Shown: in pieces, positions 27,301 through 39,590 of the stretch
How the letters are laid out: each line of letters opens with the position of its first letter
How positions within the stretch are numbered: position 1 is the stretch's first letter
Assembly: GCA_013400975.1 (NCBI GenBank)
Contig: WBMZ01012204.1
Coordinates: 124,001 to 188,000, forward strand
Reading direction: 5' to 3'
DNA: 64,000 nucleotides
Origin: Atrichornis clamosus
Lineage: Eukaryota; Chordata; Aves; Passeriformes; Menuridae
The notes under the pieces: generated by a model
The model's input: the letters and a program-made list of their open reading frames with translations, nothing else
Databases searched by the model: none
Told to the model about the DNA's origin: nothing
Made by a program: the position numbers and the translations under genes

Positions 27301-30153
27301 CCTTAGCACCTCAGTTATAGACGTGCATGTCCTTGCAGATGAAGTATTGTTTGGGTTGCTCCATACCAGTACAGTGTAGCCAAAACAGGGGCCTGACACC
27401 TATAGAGGAGACATGCACAGTCAGGATAACATCAATAATAACTTGCCCTCAACCTGGATGCTAAAATAGTGCAATTAACAACTGCATGCAAGTATTTTGT
27501 AACATTGTGGTGGCATAGGTAGGCACAATTTTTCAAAAGTACATAAGCAAGGTGATCATCAAAGGGGCAAAGACAGCTATAGTTGCACATTGGAGGCATC
27601 CAAGTAACAAAAGTTGCCAGAGAGAGGAGAAGCACAGGGGCCTAGGAATAGAAGAGACAAGAAGAACTGATAGCAAGATGAAAATAGCACAAGTGGCATC
27701 AGGAGCAGAGGAAACCTGCTTCCCCTGCTTGGAGGGGGTCAATGACAGGAAAACATAAGGCATAAACAGGGAAAATCAGGGAAGAAAGAGACCACTTGTG
27801 CTCTGAGTTCTTTTACCGATGAACTCTCAGGGCCTCAGTGATTATGAATGACCAAGACCACAGCCAGCAGTGCAAACTGTTATCTCTGTGGTGTCAGGTA
27901 GTCGCAGTTAAGTTTGAATACGATTGTCATGGTCTAAGGCTTTTCTCTATGGAGTGGTAGTGCTTAATACAGTGGAAGAAATACCCATTTGCAAGTGTGT
28001 TGCTAATGAATAAATTTAGCAGACAATGTAGGTGTAAAGTTGGTATGATTAGCCAGTCTTCTAAACACTGCCATCAGTGGTCTCTAGTAGCCTTGGTGAA
28101 ATAAAGAAAGATATATTCAGTTACACAGGCAGGACCTACCCAAGCTGTAGCTGTATCTTCTGTCAGCTAATATGTAAGTACAATTTTATTCTCACATTGA
28201 AACCTGCAGTATAGCCAATGGCTACTTACGAACTTAACAGTGATATTGTTGCTGCCCTTTGAATCAGGACCTGGAAACCAGAACACTTGCTTGAAAGGTG
28301 AAACACAAATTGCTGGGTTAGGAGGTCATTTGCCTGATGATTTTGCACCTCAGGGCTCCTATTTTCAAGCACTTCTAACTACAGTATATGCACATATTCT
28401 TTTCAGTTTAAGTGGAGTATTCCTGTTTGCCAATATGCTTCCACATCCTGAAGCTGCAAGGGGGACTTCAAAGACACTGCGAAAATCACTATAAATCACA
28501 AGATTTGACACATTTGTACCAATTAAAAACACAAGTTCTTAAAGGTTTAACCTGGATTTTGATTGATAATGGTATCCCAAACATGTCAGAACATTTAATC
28601 TGTTTTAACAAGGGCAAGGAATGAAATCAGTCCACTGACTCAGTTGCAGCATCAGGGAAAGGGCTGACTCACCACTAAGAGACCCCTCTTTCATTTCAGG
28701 TTCAGCTAAGCTTCAGTCTTTTATGTCAAGAGCTCACTGATCGGTCTCCTGATGTTGCCCTGCCTATCAGGCTTATCTGAAAACCTCCTTTTGGTGTATT
28801 CTTTCCTCCTCATCTTCTGCAATCAAGAACAGAAATTTTTCTTATGGTCAGAATGAGCTCAATGCTGCTACAGGTGTTCTGATCTTGGTTCCTCCATCAA
28901 GGTGGCTGTAAACAACTGTAGCACATCTGCCTTTGTTATTAAAAAGACGGAGAGGAATGTGATTTGGAAAAGATGCTATGTCTATTTACAGGGACAGCTC
29001 GAGCTATAATTAGGCAGTGCTGAACTGGATGTGAAGGAGGTCCCTGAGCTGTAATCTAATACTTGCATGGAACAGAGTAGAAACAAATTTGTAATGCCAG
29101 ACCAAAAGACTGGATGAAATATGGAATGAAATTGAGCAGAAAAAAAGGAAAAAAAATGGAGGATTTACTACCCACATTTTACACCATTCTTTTTAGCCTA
29201 CAAATTAACTCCCTCCATGTCTAAATGTTTCCATCCCAGAAAGGTAGAGAGGCAAGAGCACAGACAGAGGAGAGAGCAGTGGCTTTGGGGAAGCCAGGGC
29301 CCTGCTGAGGTGTCCTGCAGCACCATAGACACTGATGGAGGCACAGCCACCCTCAGGAAGAAGCAGGACACTGGCACAGCCCTCTCAGAGACGCAGTGCC
29401 CTGTGGAACACCACCTCAGCTGCCCAGCCCCATCCACCTCTGCTGCTCTTCATCCCTCCTTTCCAGCCAGCAGTTTAACAAAAGCAGCGCACTGCTGCTC
29501 AGGGTTGTGTCAACAAAATGTGAGTAGCTCCAAAAGACACAGCAGTTCAGAGGAGAGCAGAGAAGGTAACTCCTCTAGGACACCTTGGGAAGCCCTGCTC
29601 CAGAGAGCTCTGCCTCCTGCTGTGCCTCCAGTCATTGTTGATGCCCCACTCCCTGGGAATCCCTTGGTGCAGCCAGTGAAGGATCTGAAATGAATGTTCA
29701 GCCAACGTGGCCTGGACGTGGTCACTCTGACCTGCTTCCAGGGCTCGTGGTTGGCTGGCACTGGCCAAGGACAGGCATGACTGAACAATTACATTTCCAG
29801 GAGTCAGGCACCTGAGTGGACTGGCACAACCTGTGCATCCCTCTCAGCCCTGGCAAACAAGACAGTGGCACTGAGACTCTGGAATCAGCCCAGTCACACA
29901 TGTGGTGTGTTTATGAGCAATCACTAAGCACTTGACAAGTTGCAACTTCTTTTTTAACCTCATTAACTACTTAGCTTTACCACAGGATATGTAAATAAAA
30001 AGCATCCCTAACTGGTACTGCTGTCTCATATCTGCAAGGCCTTCATGGTACCTCCCTGACCAGGGAGAAGTCTCCAACCACTGATAGCATGTGGAGCAAA
30101 ACCACATTTGGTAAAAATGGGGATGAACAAAAAGAACAGGTATTCGGAGGCTA
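18392..30153. other. Gene-free spacer
   Basis: Nearly 12 kb without a recognisable exon, RNA gene or transposon. The many ORFs of 60-158 codons are mutually overlapping and carry no family motif. A 17-base A run lies at 23264-23280. The stretch at 29217-29693 is open for 158 codons on the plus strand but is also open on the other strand and is G+C-rich, so the openness is not evidence of coding. Confidence 0.4.
23264..23280. repeat. Poly(A) run of 17
   Basis: Seventeen A residues. I could not recognise a retroposed gene on either side, so I treat it as a simple homopolymer. Confidence 0.8.
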
Positions 30154-30286
30154 AATCACAGAATCACGGAATAGTCTAAGTTGGAAGGGATCCAGAAGGA
30201 CCATCAAGTCCAACTCTGAAGTGAATGGCCCATATGGGGACCGAACCCGCAACCTCGGTGTTATTAACACCATGCTCTAACCAACC
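30154..30286 (-). mobile_element. tRNA-Ile-headed SINE with CR1-like tail
   Basis: On the minus strand the element opens with GGTTAGAGCATGGTGTTAATA, closely resembling the D-stem to anticodon region of tRNA-Ile, followed by a B box GGTTCGGTCC (30238-30247) and GGGCCA at the tRNA end. It then passes into a CR1-type tail: GTTGGACTTGATGGTCCTTC, CCCTTCCAAC and a terminus of GATTCTGTGATT. The 5' end of the tRNA part, including most of the A box, is missing or degraded. The composition fits the finch SINE family that I recall as TguSINE1, whose tail is shared with CR1-X LINEs. This is the strongest lineage marker in the window and points to a passerine bird. Confidence 0.85.
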
Positions 30287-33200
30287 CCATCCGTTTATGT
30301 TGCTGATTCAACATACTACAAATTTCTGAGCTCATATTGATTTCTGATTTTAGTGGAGATGGTGTTTATAAGAACCAATTGTAACTTGACCTACTTAGGC
30401 TTTCCTGGTCTAAGAATAGCATGTTTGGGCTGCTGCTGCCTGCCAGGACTGGCAGCTGCGTCTCAGATCATTATCAGACATACTTTAAAGGGTGTTTTCC
30501 ACTTAAGGAGAGCTACAAGATGCCTTTTGCCTTTTTTAGGTTTCACATATTGATGGGGTAGTGGGGGTGGAAATACTAATTTCAAAGTATTTGTGACCTA
30601 AAAACAGCCTTGCAAGAAGGCACCCTCCTAGTCCCTGCAGCCACTCAGCAGCACTCAGCCCACCTCTTCGTGGTGCTTGGGACTCAGCTCTCCCTGGCTC
30701 ACTGCAGGCTGCACCAGGGCCTAATTTTACACCTGTCTTTCCATTATCCTTTTCTCAGTTTTCCACTTCATTTTAACGTATTTTGTTCCAGAGATCAAAT
30801 ACACTCATGGGTTTCTGGTGACAACCAAGTCTCTTTGATTTTTTTCTCCTCTTACTTCTAATTTTAATTTTTTTCCTACTTTTAGGATTACATAGCACCC
30901 TCTAGGTAAGAGCTGTCAGATTTCTCTGCCTGAGAAACACTTGTGTTTTACAAAAATGAAACTGAAAAATAACTAATTGCAAGTATTAGAAGTTGTGGAG
31001 GAGGCAGAGAGGGCATGGAATAAGGCTTGAATTTTTATTTTAAAAAAAGCAAAGGAGGAACCTCCACTCCCTCTACACTGAAGGGTGGTGAAGTCCATAC
31101 AAACCCCTGGGTGCATTTCCCAGGGAGTGTGAGAGAGGCCAAAAAGCAGGTGCCGGCATGCCCGTGGCTCTGTGCCCTGCTGTGCCAGGGAGGCTGCAGC
31201 GCTGCCCTGGTTGTGCCACGGCTGTAGCACCCAGCCTGTGGGGCTGGTTGGACCCTTGCCCACCTGCCCAGCCCTGGCATGCCCTCGCCAGAGCACCGTG
31301 GACCCCACGGGCACCTCGACTCTCCCTGCACACCACAGGGACAGCCCTGCACAGGGAGCTGAGCTGGAATGGCAGCAGCCAGGGCTGCTGGAGGCTAATC
31401 CCAGAGTGGATTTATCACCAGGGTTTGCAAGATGCAGACAGCCTGTTTGGGAGTGCAAAGCAGCAGCTGTTCGTGACCACCAGACCCAGCAAGGCAAGGC
31501 CACCAGCCCCAGAAAGGCAAGGCCAGGCAGGAGGGCTGCAGCCAAGAGCGGGCAGCTGCTTCCCCAGCAGGTCACAGCATCCGACCCAGTGCCAGAGCCA
31601 CCGCCAGGGTCAGCCTTTGGTGCTTCTGGGATGCTGAGTGCTAATTACACTGCACATTCCTCCGGTCTGAGAGCAGCTGACAGGGCCTGGGGACAAAGCA
31701 CGTGCTTCAGTGTTGCTACTGGAGACACAAATGGTTCCTTGCCCAGAGAGCACTGGGGAGTAGTGCAAGGGAAATCATAGAGGAGTCCCCATGGAGGCCT
31801 TCACTGCAGGGACACCCATCCTCCAAGCCTGAGAAAGATGCCTTGTAGCACATTAGAGCAGGGACCAGAGATCACAGTGCCAAGGTGAGTGGTGAGGGCC
31901 AAGCTTAGTGAAGGATAAAGTGACTGTCATGCCCTGGGCACCCCTGTGTGGGAGAGAAGGGCTATCCTCCCTGCCCAGCCTGGGGAGATCCTGTTCCCCC
32001 ACTGGCCCTGTACCAGGGCTGTCTCCATCCCCAGCTACAGCATCACTGCTTCCCATAGGTTCACCTGTGAGATATTAATTTTCCCTTCTCACGCAGAAGA
32101 CCAAGCAGGACTTTCAGTGGGGTGAGCCTGGGTCCCGCAGCTACTCAAATCTTGTTTTGACAAAGGTTGGCCAGCTCTCCACCATGGAGCATGGCTGTGA
32201 GGCGTCTTCTCCCCTGCAGTCCCTGAGGTGCACACCAAGCCCTTTCCCTTCTGACCGCCCAAACCACTACCCCACCGTGTAAATTTAATCATTTACACTA
32301 TCTAACAGATAGATAGAGCCAAATTCTTCATCCCACAGACCTTCAGAGACTGAGGACAGGATTTATCTGGCCTCATGTACACATCTCCTGGAGGCAGGAG
32401 CTGGAGGATGGGTCTCCACCACCTTTTATTTTCCTTGCTTATGCTGCTATTTGTGGAAACTATGGACAGCCAAGGACATGCTGTGGTAGGGCATGGCTGA
32501 AAACTGATCCTGACTGAGAGGTCGAAACTTAGGTGATTTAAGACCTATGTGCACTCAGCCTTAGAGACAATGGCAAGAAAAACAGACTGTAATTAAAATA
32601 TGAAGGGCTTCTTAGCAGAATATGATTTTTATTAATGTGATGCTTATTTTTATTAAAATCAGTGATATTTATTAATACTTGTCACTCATAATGGACATCT
32701 TTTGTAGAAACATGTATTGATTCATCTTTCCTTGTCACCTGATGGCTGTCACTAACTGCCACAGCTTCATGATTTGCTGCTTTAGAATATCATAGATCAC
32801 TGGAATCACCCTTGATTGTCATCTTCCTGACTGAGCACTGTAGATTTTACAAACAGTAATCCACTTATCTCTTTGAAAAGTACATTCAGATAAGTTCAAA
32901 TTTTTAATTACTACCTCTAATTTATAGTCTATTAACTATTTGGTAAATAACAGTGCTTGACAACACCTAAAAAGCAATTTCAGTAAGTGCCCTCCCAAAG
33001 ACACTATTATTATCATATTTTATTACAATGGCAGTGTTTACAGATAAGACCACCCCCAGAATGCACGCAGCAGTTAAATAGCAATAATATCCCAACCTTA
33101 AAGAACTTACGTCTATACTCAACAGTATAAAAAGAGGTAGTTAACACAGAGGTTTTCTTTGCATTTGCTACAAATAAATGCATGAGGAAGAACAAGAAAT

Positions 33201-33858
33201 CTAACAATGTCACTGAAGGAAAAATCTTTTCTCCTGACACAAGCAATTATTATGTTCTTCATTCAAATTGTCCAGCAGCGAAAACTTCAGCATTCAAACA
33301 CCTGGAACATTGTGTTACTCACTTGTTGTGTACTGAAAATAATATTCTCCATGTTGGTTTTGTTCTTCTCCATTTACTCAGTCTTCCTCTTCGGGTCAGC
33401 CTGCTTTGTCCCAGCACTGGATCAGTCACCACCCTGCTGCTGTGATGCACAAGGCTGCGGACTGTAGCTTGGTCTGAACTGTCTGGGTAGTTGCATCTTT
33501 TGATCCACGGAATTGAACAAAGTTGCAAACTGTTTCTACTAGGAAGAAAGACAGAGGAGTGTTATTTTCCAAGTATGTAAAGCATTTTTTTTCCCCTGAA
33601 CATATAGTAAGAGACAACCAGGAACCTACATTGTCTCTGACCTGGACTCCTTCCACCCAGAATTTCATGCTGTTTCTTTTTTTCTCATAGTTTCACCGAA
33701 AGTATCTATCTCTCTGGTTCTCTACAGAGCTGAACCGTGGTGGTTTCCCTCTTTCTCTCACAAATACACAGTAGCTACCACACCTTTCCTTCCTCATGAG
33801 GTTTTTCCATGAGAGCTTTAGGAAACGTCCTGGACCCCAGAGTCCAAACTCATCACTT
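30287..33858. other. Gene-free spacer with a G+C-rich block
   Basis: No gene is supported. Between about 31050 and 31780 the sequence is much richer in G and C than its flanks and is open for about 200 codons on both strands (30973-31575 minus; 31172-31780 plus). Neither translation shows a recognisable domain, and openness on both strands follows from low stop-codon frequency in such sequence. It may be an unrecognised old repeat. Confidence 0.4.
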
Positions 33859-34055
33859 CATCACAGAATCGTAGGATAGTTTGGGTTGTAAAGGGCCTTT
33901 AAAGATGTAGCCCAAGCCTCTGACCATGGGCAGGGACAACTTTCACTAGATCAGGTTGCTCAAAGCCTAGTTCAATACGACTTTGGACACTTCCTATTAT
34001 GGGGCATCCATAACTGCTCTCAGGAACCAGATCCAGTGTCTCACTACCTTCATTT
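33859..34055 (-). mobile_element. CR1 LINE 3' end, diverged
   Basis: Plus strand shows ATCACAGAATCGTAGGATAG, then AAGGGCCTTTAAAGATG, GACCATGGGCAGGGACAAC and AGATCAGGTTGCTCAAAGCC, the reverse complement of a CR1 tail. It is clearly older than the copy near 10.1 kb, with many substitutions. The upper limit is approximate. Confidence 0.85.
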
Positions 34056-37000
34056 TGCCCACATGCAATAGGTTTTCACTATGTCTGAGCAAGGCGGCAT
34101 TCAGACTTCCCTTGTCCCCCAAAAGTGAAGGCAGCTGCCATGGCCAAAAGCTTTTGTGTGTTGATATGACCATTCAGCCCCCAGCACACTAAGGATTCGT
34201 TAATTCGTCTTCTGTTTGATGGTGTTTTGAATGCATGAAGTCAAAACACACAGAACAGGCAAACATTCAGGCCTCTCAGCCTCTCAGAGAAAATGTGTGT
34301 GGGACTAAAAAAAATTTAAGCATTAACTTTACTACTTCTGCCACATCAGTTTTGACCTGGCTAGAAGATAGTTTGTTTCCAGAAGGAAATGGAGCCAGCT
34401 CAGGGTGAGGGTATGGATAACCTGGACATTAAGCTTTTGATAGATACTTGATATCATGGTAACCAGAGAACTATCTCACAGGCTGCATACCCCCTGTGTC
34501 CCCTCTACAATGATAGTGACCTCTGAGCTATCAAACATCTTTGACAGGAAGGAGATCTGCACGGAGATTTATCTGAATCTGTGCTTTGCTTTGAGCTTCT
34601 TACTTCAAAAAGGCAGAGGAAGCCTTTAAAATGAAAATGAAAACTCTTGCTCTGTTTTTCTTCAGTTAAGTAACAGGGAGCTCAGTGAATGAAAATAACA
34701 TTGAAAATTAAGAAAATGCTTCATAGAACTACATTATACCAATAGTTTTTATGAAAAAGCATGCTTGCTTTTTAGAGTCCACGTTACTAGCTCTGCAGTC
34801 ATGTCCTTAACCAGACTAATTGCTCTTGCTTCTGCAGGACTTTCTGCACACTTTCTGCAGGAAAGACATGGATGCACACAATTGTCAATGTAGATTAAAA
34901 CTCATTTACAGCCTCAAAATCTGCACCATGTTCTGCAGCAGCTCAGCTGAGCCGCAGACCCACAGCCCCTCCTCTGCCCGAGCTTGACGATATTGAGAGT
35001 GGCAACAGCTTCTTGCAGGAGTGCTGAAGTTGTGCTAATGCTCTTCTCCGTTTTTAATTTAACCAGGCTCTCTTTCACAACAAGATGACAAATAAGAGCC
35101 CCAGGGATCGAGGGGATGTGCATGGAGATCTAGTGAGTTCATAGCAGCAGTGCTGGTCTAAAAGCTTGTCCCCCAGATGATAAGGGCCTCTGGACCAAAT
35201 TTCCACATGCGAAAGGATTGTGATGTATGTGCACAAGGTGCACAGTGAATAGAAAGACAGTTGGCCTTCCTCATACTTGTCTGCATGGAAAAGGTGATTT
35301 TTATTTGGGAATACAGGGATGACACAGAGTGCTGTTCTGGGGCAGCTCATTTGCCTAGAACAGAGATAGCCAATTTGCCATGTGAGACAAAAGTGTCTGA
35401 GAGCTCTCATGCTCTACTTAAAGACCTCCATAATATCCCCATTCCCCATATGGGTTTTTCATGTGAGAAACGAAACCCTGCTCAAGAAGCTTGGATCTTA
35501 CCATGCCTCGATATGATACTTTAATGACTTTTTATGCAGTAGTAATTTCAATGGTACACATTTCTGTTGTAACCAAAAATAGGATAGCTGCAAAGTGACA
35601 AATTATTGTCCTTCCTTCTACTTTCTTGAGCTGAAAAAAAAGGTGAGAAACTTCCCATTTCCTGCCTATACAACAGACATGTTGATAGAAGAGCTGGATC
35701 TCAATATGAAACACGAATATAACTCTCAGATCATAAAGGCCAGATCTCTGCTCTTGCAGGATTTTCCTTGGAGAAGGGGTCCAAGCCAGTTAAATCAATG
35801 TACAGTTGTATTTGGAGCTTGACTTTTGTTTTCCTCTAGTTCAGGTTTCAGAACACCAAAGCTCAAAGGTGTGCCATTACTGTAAATTCTTGCACAAATA
35901 GGGAAGACTCAGGTCCCTGAGCATTGTCAACACCATGATTACCTTGTGAAGAGCCTGTGGAAGTTTTAAGTGGAGAAACAGAGCTGGGTTACTATTGCCA
36001 GGTTCAAATATTTAAGTATCATGAGCCATATTACCCCAAGTCCAAACAAAATTTTCTTTAAATTTAGCAAATAAGGTGCTCTCTTGACTTAAGCTGTTAT
36101 TATTCCTTTGGATCATATTTCTTCTGCAGGCACAAGGGCAAGAAATTTACTTTTTGTAAAAGGCAAGACCCTCATCTCAGATCTTCAGAATCCACAGCCT
36201 AAAAGCTCCCAAGGTGACTAAAAACATCACAGGCATAGTGCTAAATAATCCTGTCTCCAAATGCTGCTTTAGTTTCCAAGCACATGGACCTGGTACCTGG
36301 CCTTCATTTCTCCTCTTCTCTTCAGTGCTTTTTTGTTTCCATACAGAGGGAAAAACCATGCTTTTTTAGAGGGTAGCATTATAACATCCTTGCAAGTAGG
36401 TCCAGAGTCTCTTTTTCCCCTTTGAAATGCCTTAGATTATGAGATATTTTCAAGTTTAAAAACTGCCAGGGAAGGAAATTTCTTCAGAAGTGTCCTTTGA
36501 GTCAAGAGATGAAAGTGATGCCCAGCAGGTATAGCCTAGCAGTAGTCAAAGAAAAGATGAACTCCCAGCAGAAGCTGTGAAATTCACTCCCTCTAGTTCT
36601 GCTGCTGTGTAAGACTACATAATTCTTTATTCCTCATCTTTTTATTTTCCTATCCACTGAATGTACCAACAAATGTACAAAAAATCTGCCTGTGAATCTT
36701 TAGCCTAATTATCCTGCTGTTTGTGATGTTTTCCCTGAGGGCATGACTTAGACTACCAGCCATTTCATGCAGTGACGCAAGCTCCATCAAGGTGTGACAC
36801 ATCTGGACACCTCTGCAGAAGGTGGAGCACATCCCAGGGCTGTGGAAGCAGGCAACTTGGACCTCAGGATGGCAATCTTCAACCTTCTGGTTTAGCAATG
36901 ATCTTTTGATACATAAGTGAGCACTTAACATTTTCTGCCTTGCTAAATCTGAGGTTTTGGGAAAGTTCATTGGTAGCCTCTGGAATTCCACATTTGGATG

Positions 37001-38493
37001 CAATGCTATGAATGCAGGAAATTCTAAGATCCTTTTGCAGAAGGGGAAATATTAACCTGGAAAGGCAGGGTAAGAGCACCCAGACGTACCAGGAGAGATG
37101 CTGGTGGTCAGGGGAGTGCTTCTGAGAAACCTGTTTTTATGTCCTGCAAATCTGTATTACTATTGCAGCTCATATTCCTCATTTGCCCTCACCTCATGCC
37201 ATGCATGTTGGTTCCCCCTCTACTTTAAATCTGAGACAAACCAAGGAGAGTAACACAAACTCGTGCCTGTGTCCACGGCTTTCTCATGCCAACTCCAGCT
37301 TACCCAAGAAAGCCAAATATGGAGAAGAGAGTGACACAGAGACACCTGCTCTGGCAGGGCAAATTAAAATGTTGGATTCATTGCTGCTACAACATAAAAT
37401 CAATGTTGCACATTAAAGAGTCCTTTAATGGACATTAGGGAGGAAATTACATTCTTGTCTGGCTAGATAAATTAACTTTTAGATATTAACTGCATTCCTA
37501 ATCCATTTCCAACTCACAGTCCTTTAAGATTGTTGAGGAACAAATCCCTCATAAGCTGCATCTATCTCTAACTCCAGAAGCATTTACAAAGGGAGCTGCT
37601 CTGATATCCGGAAAACTTGAGTTTGGAAGATCAAATTACTATTCCCAACCAATTAACAGTCCTCTGGCAGACCAAGTCTCCCTGGCTCAGCTCCTGGGGT
37701 CTCAGCTATCAGTACAGCTGCTCAGGCCATGGCAGTTTCATTGTGTTATATGAGAACCTGTAATAAAATACTTTATTTCCATGCTTTTAAAGTAACGTGT
37801 ACTCCATGCACCCCCACAGTGCCAGTATTGCAGGCAGAAACCAAATAAGCCTGTGCTGACTCCTGCCTACCCAAACAGCAACCATAACCCCTGTATGCAA
37901 AATGCCTCTAATACACTTCTTCCAAGTTAACTAAATGTTGCTGACGTTCTCTGATAAATAAAAGGCCTATAAACTGTTCCCAGTGGTACAGTAGTGAGCA
38001 GAGAGAACTGTATCTAAAGACAACTCCTTTACGCTGAAGTTTTATGTGAAGAATATGCTGAAGCTTTATCATAAATAATTAAATACCTTTCTAAACTATT
38101 AATGCAGCTTGTTGAAGGCTTCTGTTTTGCTTATGGTGTTTCAAAGATGTTGACTGTAGGCAAGTATAGATCTTTATCTCTGATGAAAAAAAGCTTTGAA
38201 AATAGTCTAACACCGTCGCATTTGAAAGTCTTTCTCCAGACAGGGACTTAAAACTGAAGTGTGCTGTCTGCAAGGCAGCAATCCTAAGGAGAAAGATCTG
38301 AAGATCAAAACAGAGCTCAGTAAAGTCACTGCAAACAAATCCATTTGGTGTTTGACCAACTAATGTCAGCCACTTACAAAACACAGAAGTTTCACTCCAT
38401 AAGGCTACCACCAGAAATATGCTGGCCTAGACAGAGATTGTCTGGAGCAATAATTGACATTCTTTCCAAACTCACACTGAAAGCTGTGGTGTA
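34056..38493. other. Gene-free spacer
   Basis: No exon, RNA gene or recognisable repeat was found between the CR1 and the retroviral remnant. ORFs are short and without motifs. Confidence 0.4.
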
Positions 38494-38608
38494 TGAAAGC
38501 GAGACTCACAAGATGGATACAAGCAAATCTGGTTTATTAGTTCACAAGCCTCAGTTTATACCCTAAGTCCTTAATTCTAAAATAGTTTTGCTTTCAAGTC
38601 CCTTTTTC
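38494..38608 (-). other. Putative 3' LTR remnant with purine tract
   Basis: On the minus strand, after env, comes a purine-rich stretch (GGAGAAAGAGATATGGGGGA, then GAAAAAGGGAC) followed by TGAAAGC. About 90 bases further is GCTTTCA (38494-38500), an exact inverted match of TGAAAGC at 38590-38596, as expected for LTR termini. Between them lie TATAAA and AATAAA (38533-38538), in the order expected for U3 and R. At 103-115 bases this is very short for an LTR, so it may be an internally deleted copy, or the true start may lie further upstream near another purine tract at about 38795-38815. No second LTR is present to compare. Confidence 0.4.
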
Positions 38609-38719
38609 AATTCCCCCATATCTCTTTCTCCTAGATAACTTGTTATTGTCTCCCACGATTTACAAGCAAGGTCAGTGACATTCCTGCGCATTCTGTTATC
38701 CTGTTTGGTTTGCATATCT

Positions 38720-39590
38720 TCAGGTTCTGATCTTTGTGGTCCACCTTGCAGTCACAGGCAGCTCCCAAGGTTCATGCTGTTCATGGGTTAACCTTTCTTC
38801 TCTCCCTTTTCTGTTTACTGAAAGAGAAGCTAAAGCCACTGTTACCCTAAACTGTTTGTGAGATTTTTGTAGGGAGTGTATCATCTTGTTCATAATTAAT
38901 AATAATAACATTATTGATAAAATGGCAACACATCCTATACCCATAAACACCCACAAGTTTAGGCCCGAAAACCAGTTCTTTGGATTGATCCAGGATAAGT
39001 CATTTTTAATCTTGTCAAACATGTTTTCCTTCGTAACATCTGTAGCTCTCACAATTGTCCTTTCAGCCTATTGTGCAATGATTGAACAGTAGTTTGTAAG
39101 GTAAAATCAAATGCTCCTTGTAAATGTTTTTTAACACTAAGCCAATCATGCTGTGATTCATTCCACAAAAATGGAGTGACACATAAAAAATTATGTATAT
39201 ATTCCCAATCACAATGCAAAGTCACATGTGCTTTTTGGGCCTCTAGTCAGTCTCCAGTCCATATCATGGCACTTTCCTGAGCATCCAAACGTGCCATAAT
39301 TTCTCTGTCAACATGTTTCTGCATTTGCAGTTCTTGGGTTATGTTTGTTGAGGCTGTTCCCACTTCACATGCTGTTTGAATAGACTGTGTTAATGTATCC
39401 ACTGCTACAGCAGCAATGGTCAGAATTATAATTGCTGATACAATTGCAAAAATGAGCCATCCCAGGAACTGCATCACCCATTTCCTACTGTCAGTTATTT
39501 GTTCCTGCAAAATCTTAGCAAGCTGAGACAAACCATCCTGTCCCATTGCCATGTTAAATTGACAGGGAGCCAAACTTCCGTTCTTCGTCT
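38720..39590 (-). pseudogene. env: Endogenous retrovirus env, transmembrane subunit (broken)
   Basis: The frame ending at 39247 contains a long hydrophobic stretch (WLIFAIVSAIIILTIAAVAV) like a fusion peptide region, followed by a polar helix with repeated Leu and Met. After an in-frame TGA at 39247-39249 the same frame continues with CDWEYIHNFLCVTPF and WNESQHDW, the immunodominant loop region in its betaretrovirus-like form. A frameshift near 39055 then leads into the frame at 38720-39052 with the membrane anchor LWVFMGIGCVAILSIMLLLL and a cytoplasmic tail. The gene is interrupted by at least one stop and one frameshift, so no complete product is possible. Confidence 0.88.

Noticed and set aside
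29217..29693. 158-codon plus-strand ORF
   Set aside because: G+C-rich, low-complexity translation; open in antisense as well; no family resemblance.
30220..30286. True tRNA-Ile gene
   Set aside because: The 5' acceptor stem and A box are incomplete and the sequence runs straight into a CR1-type tail, so it is a SINE head.
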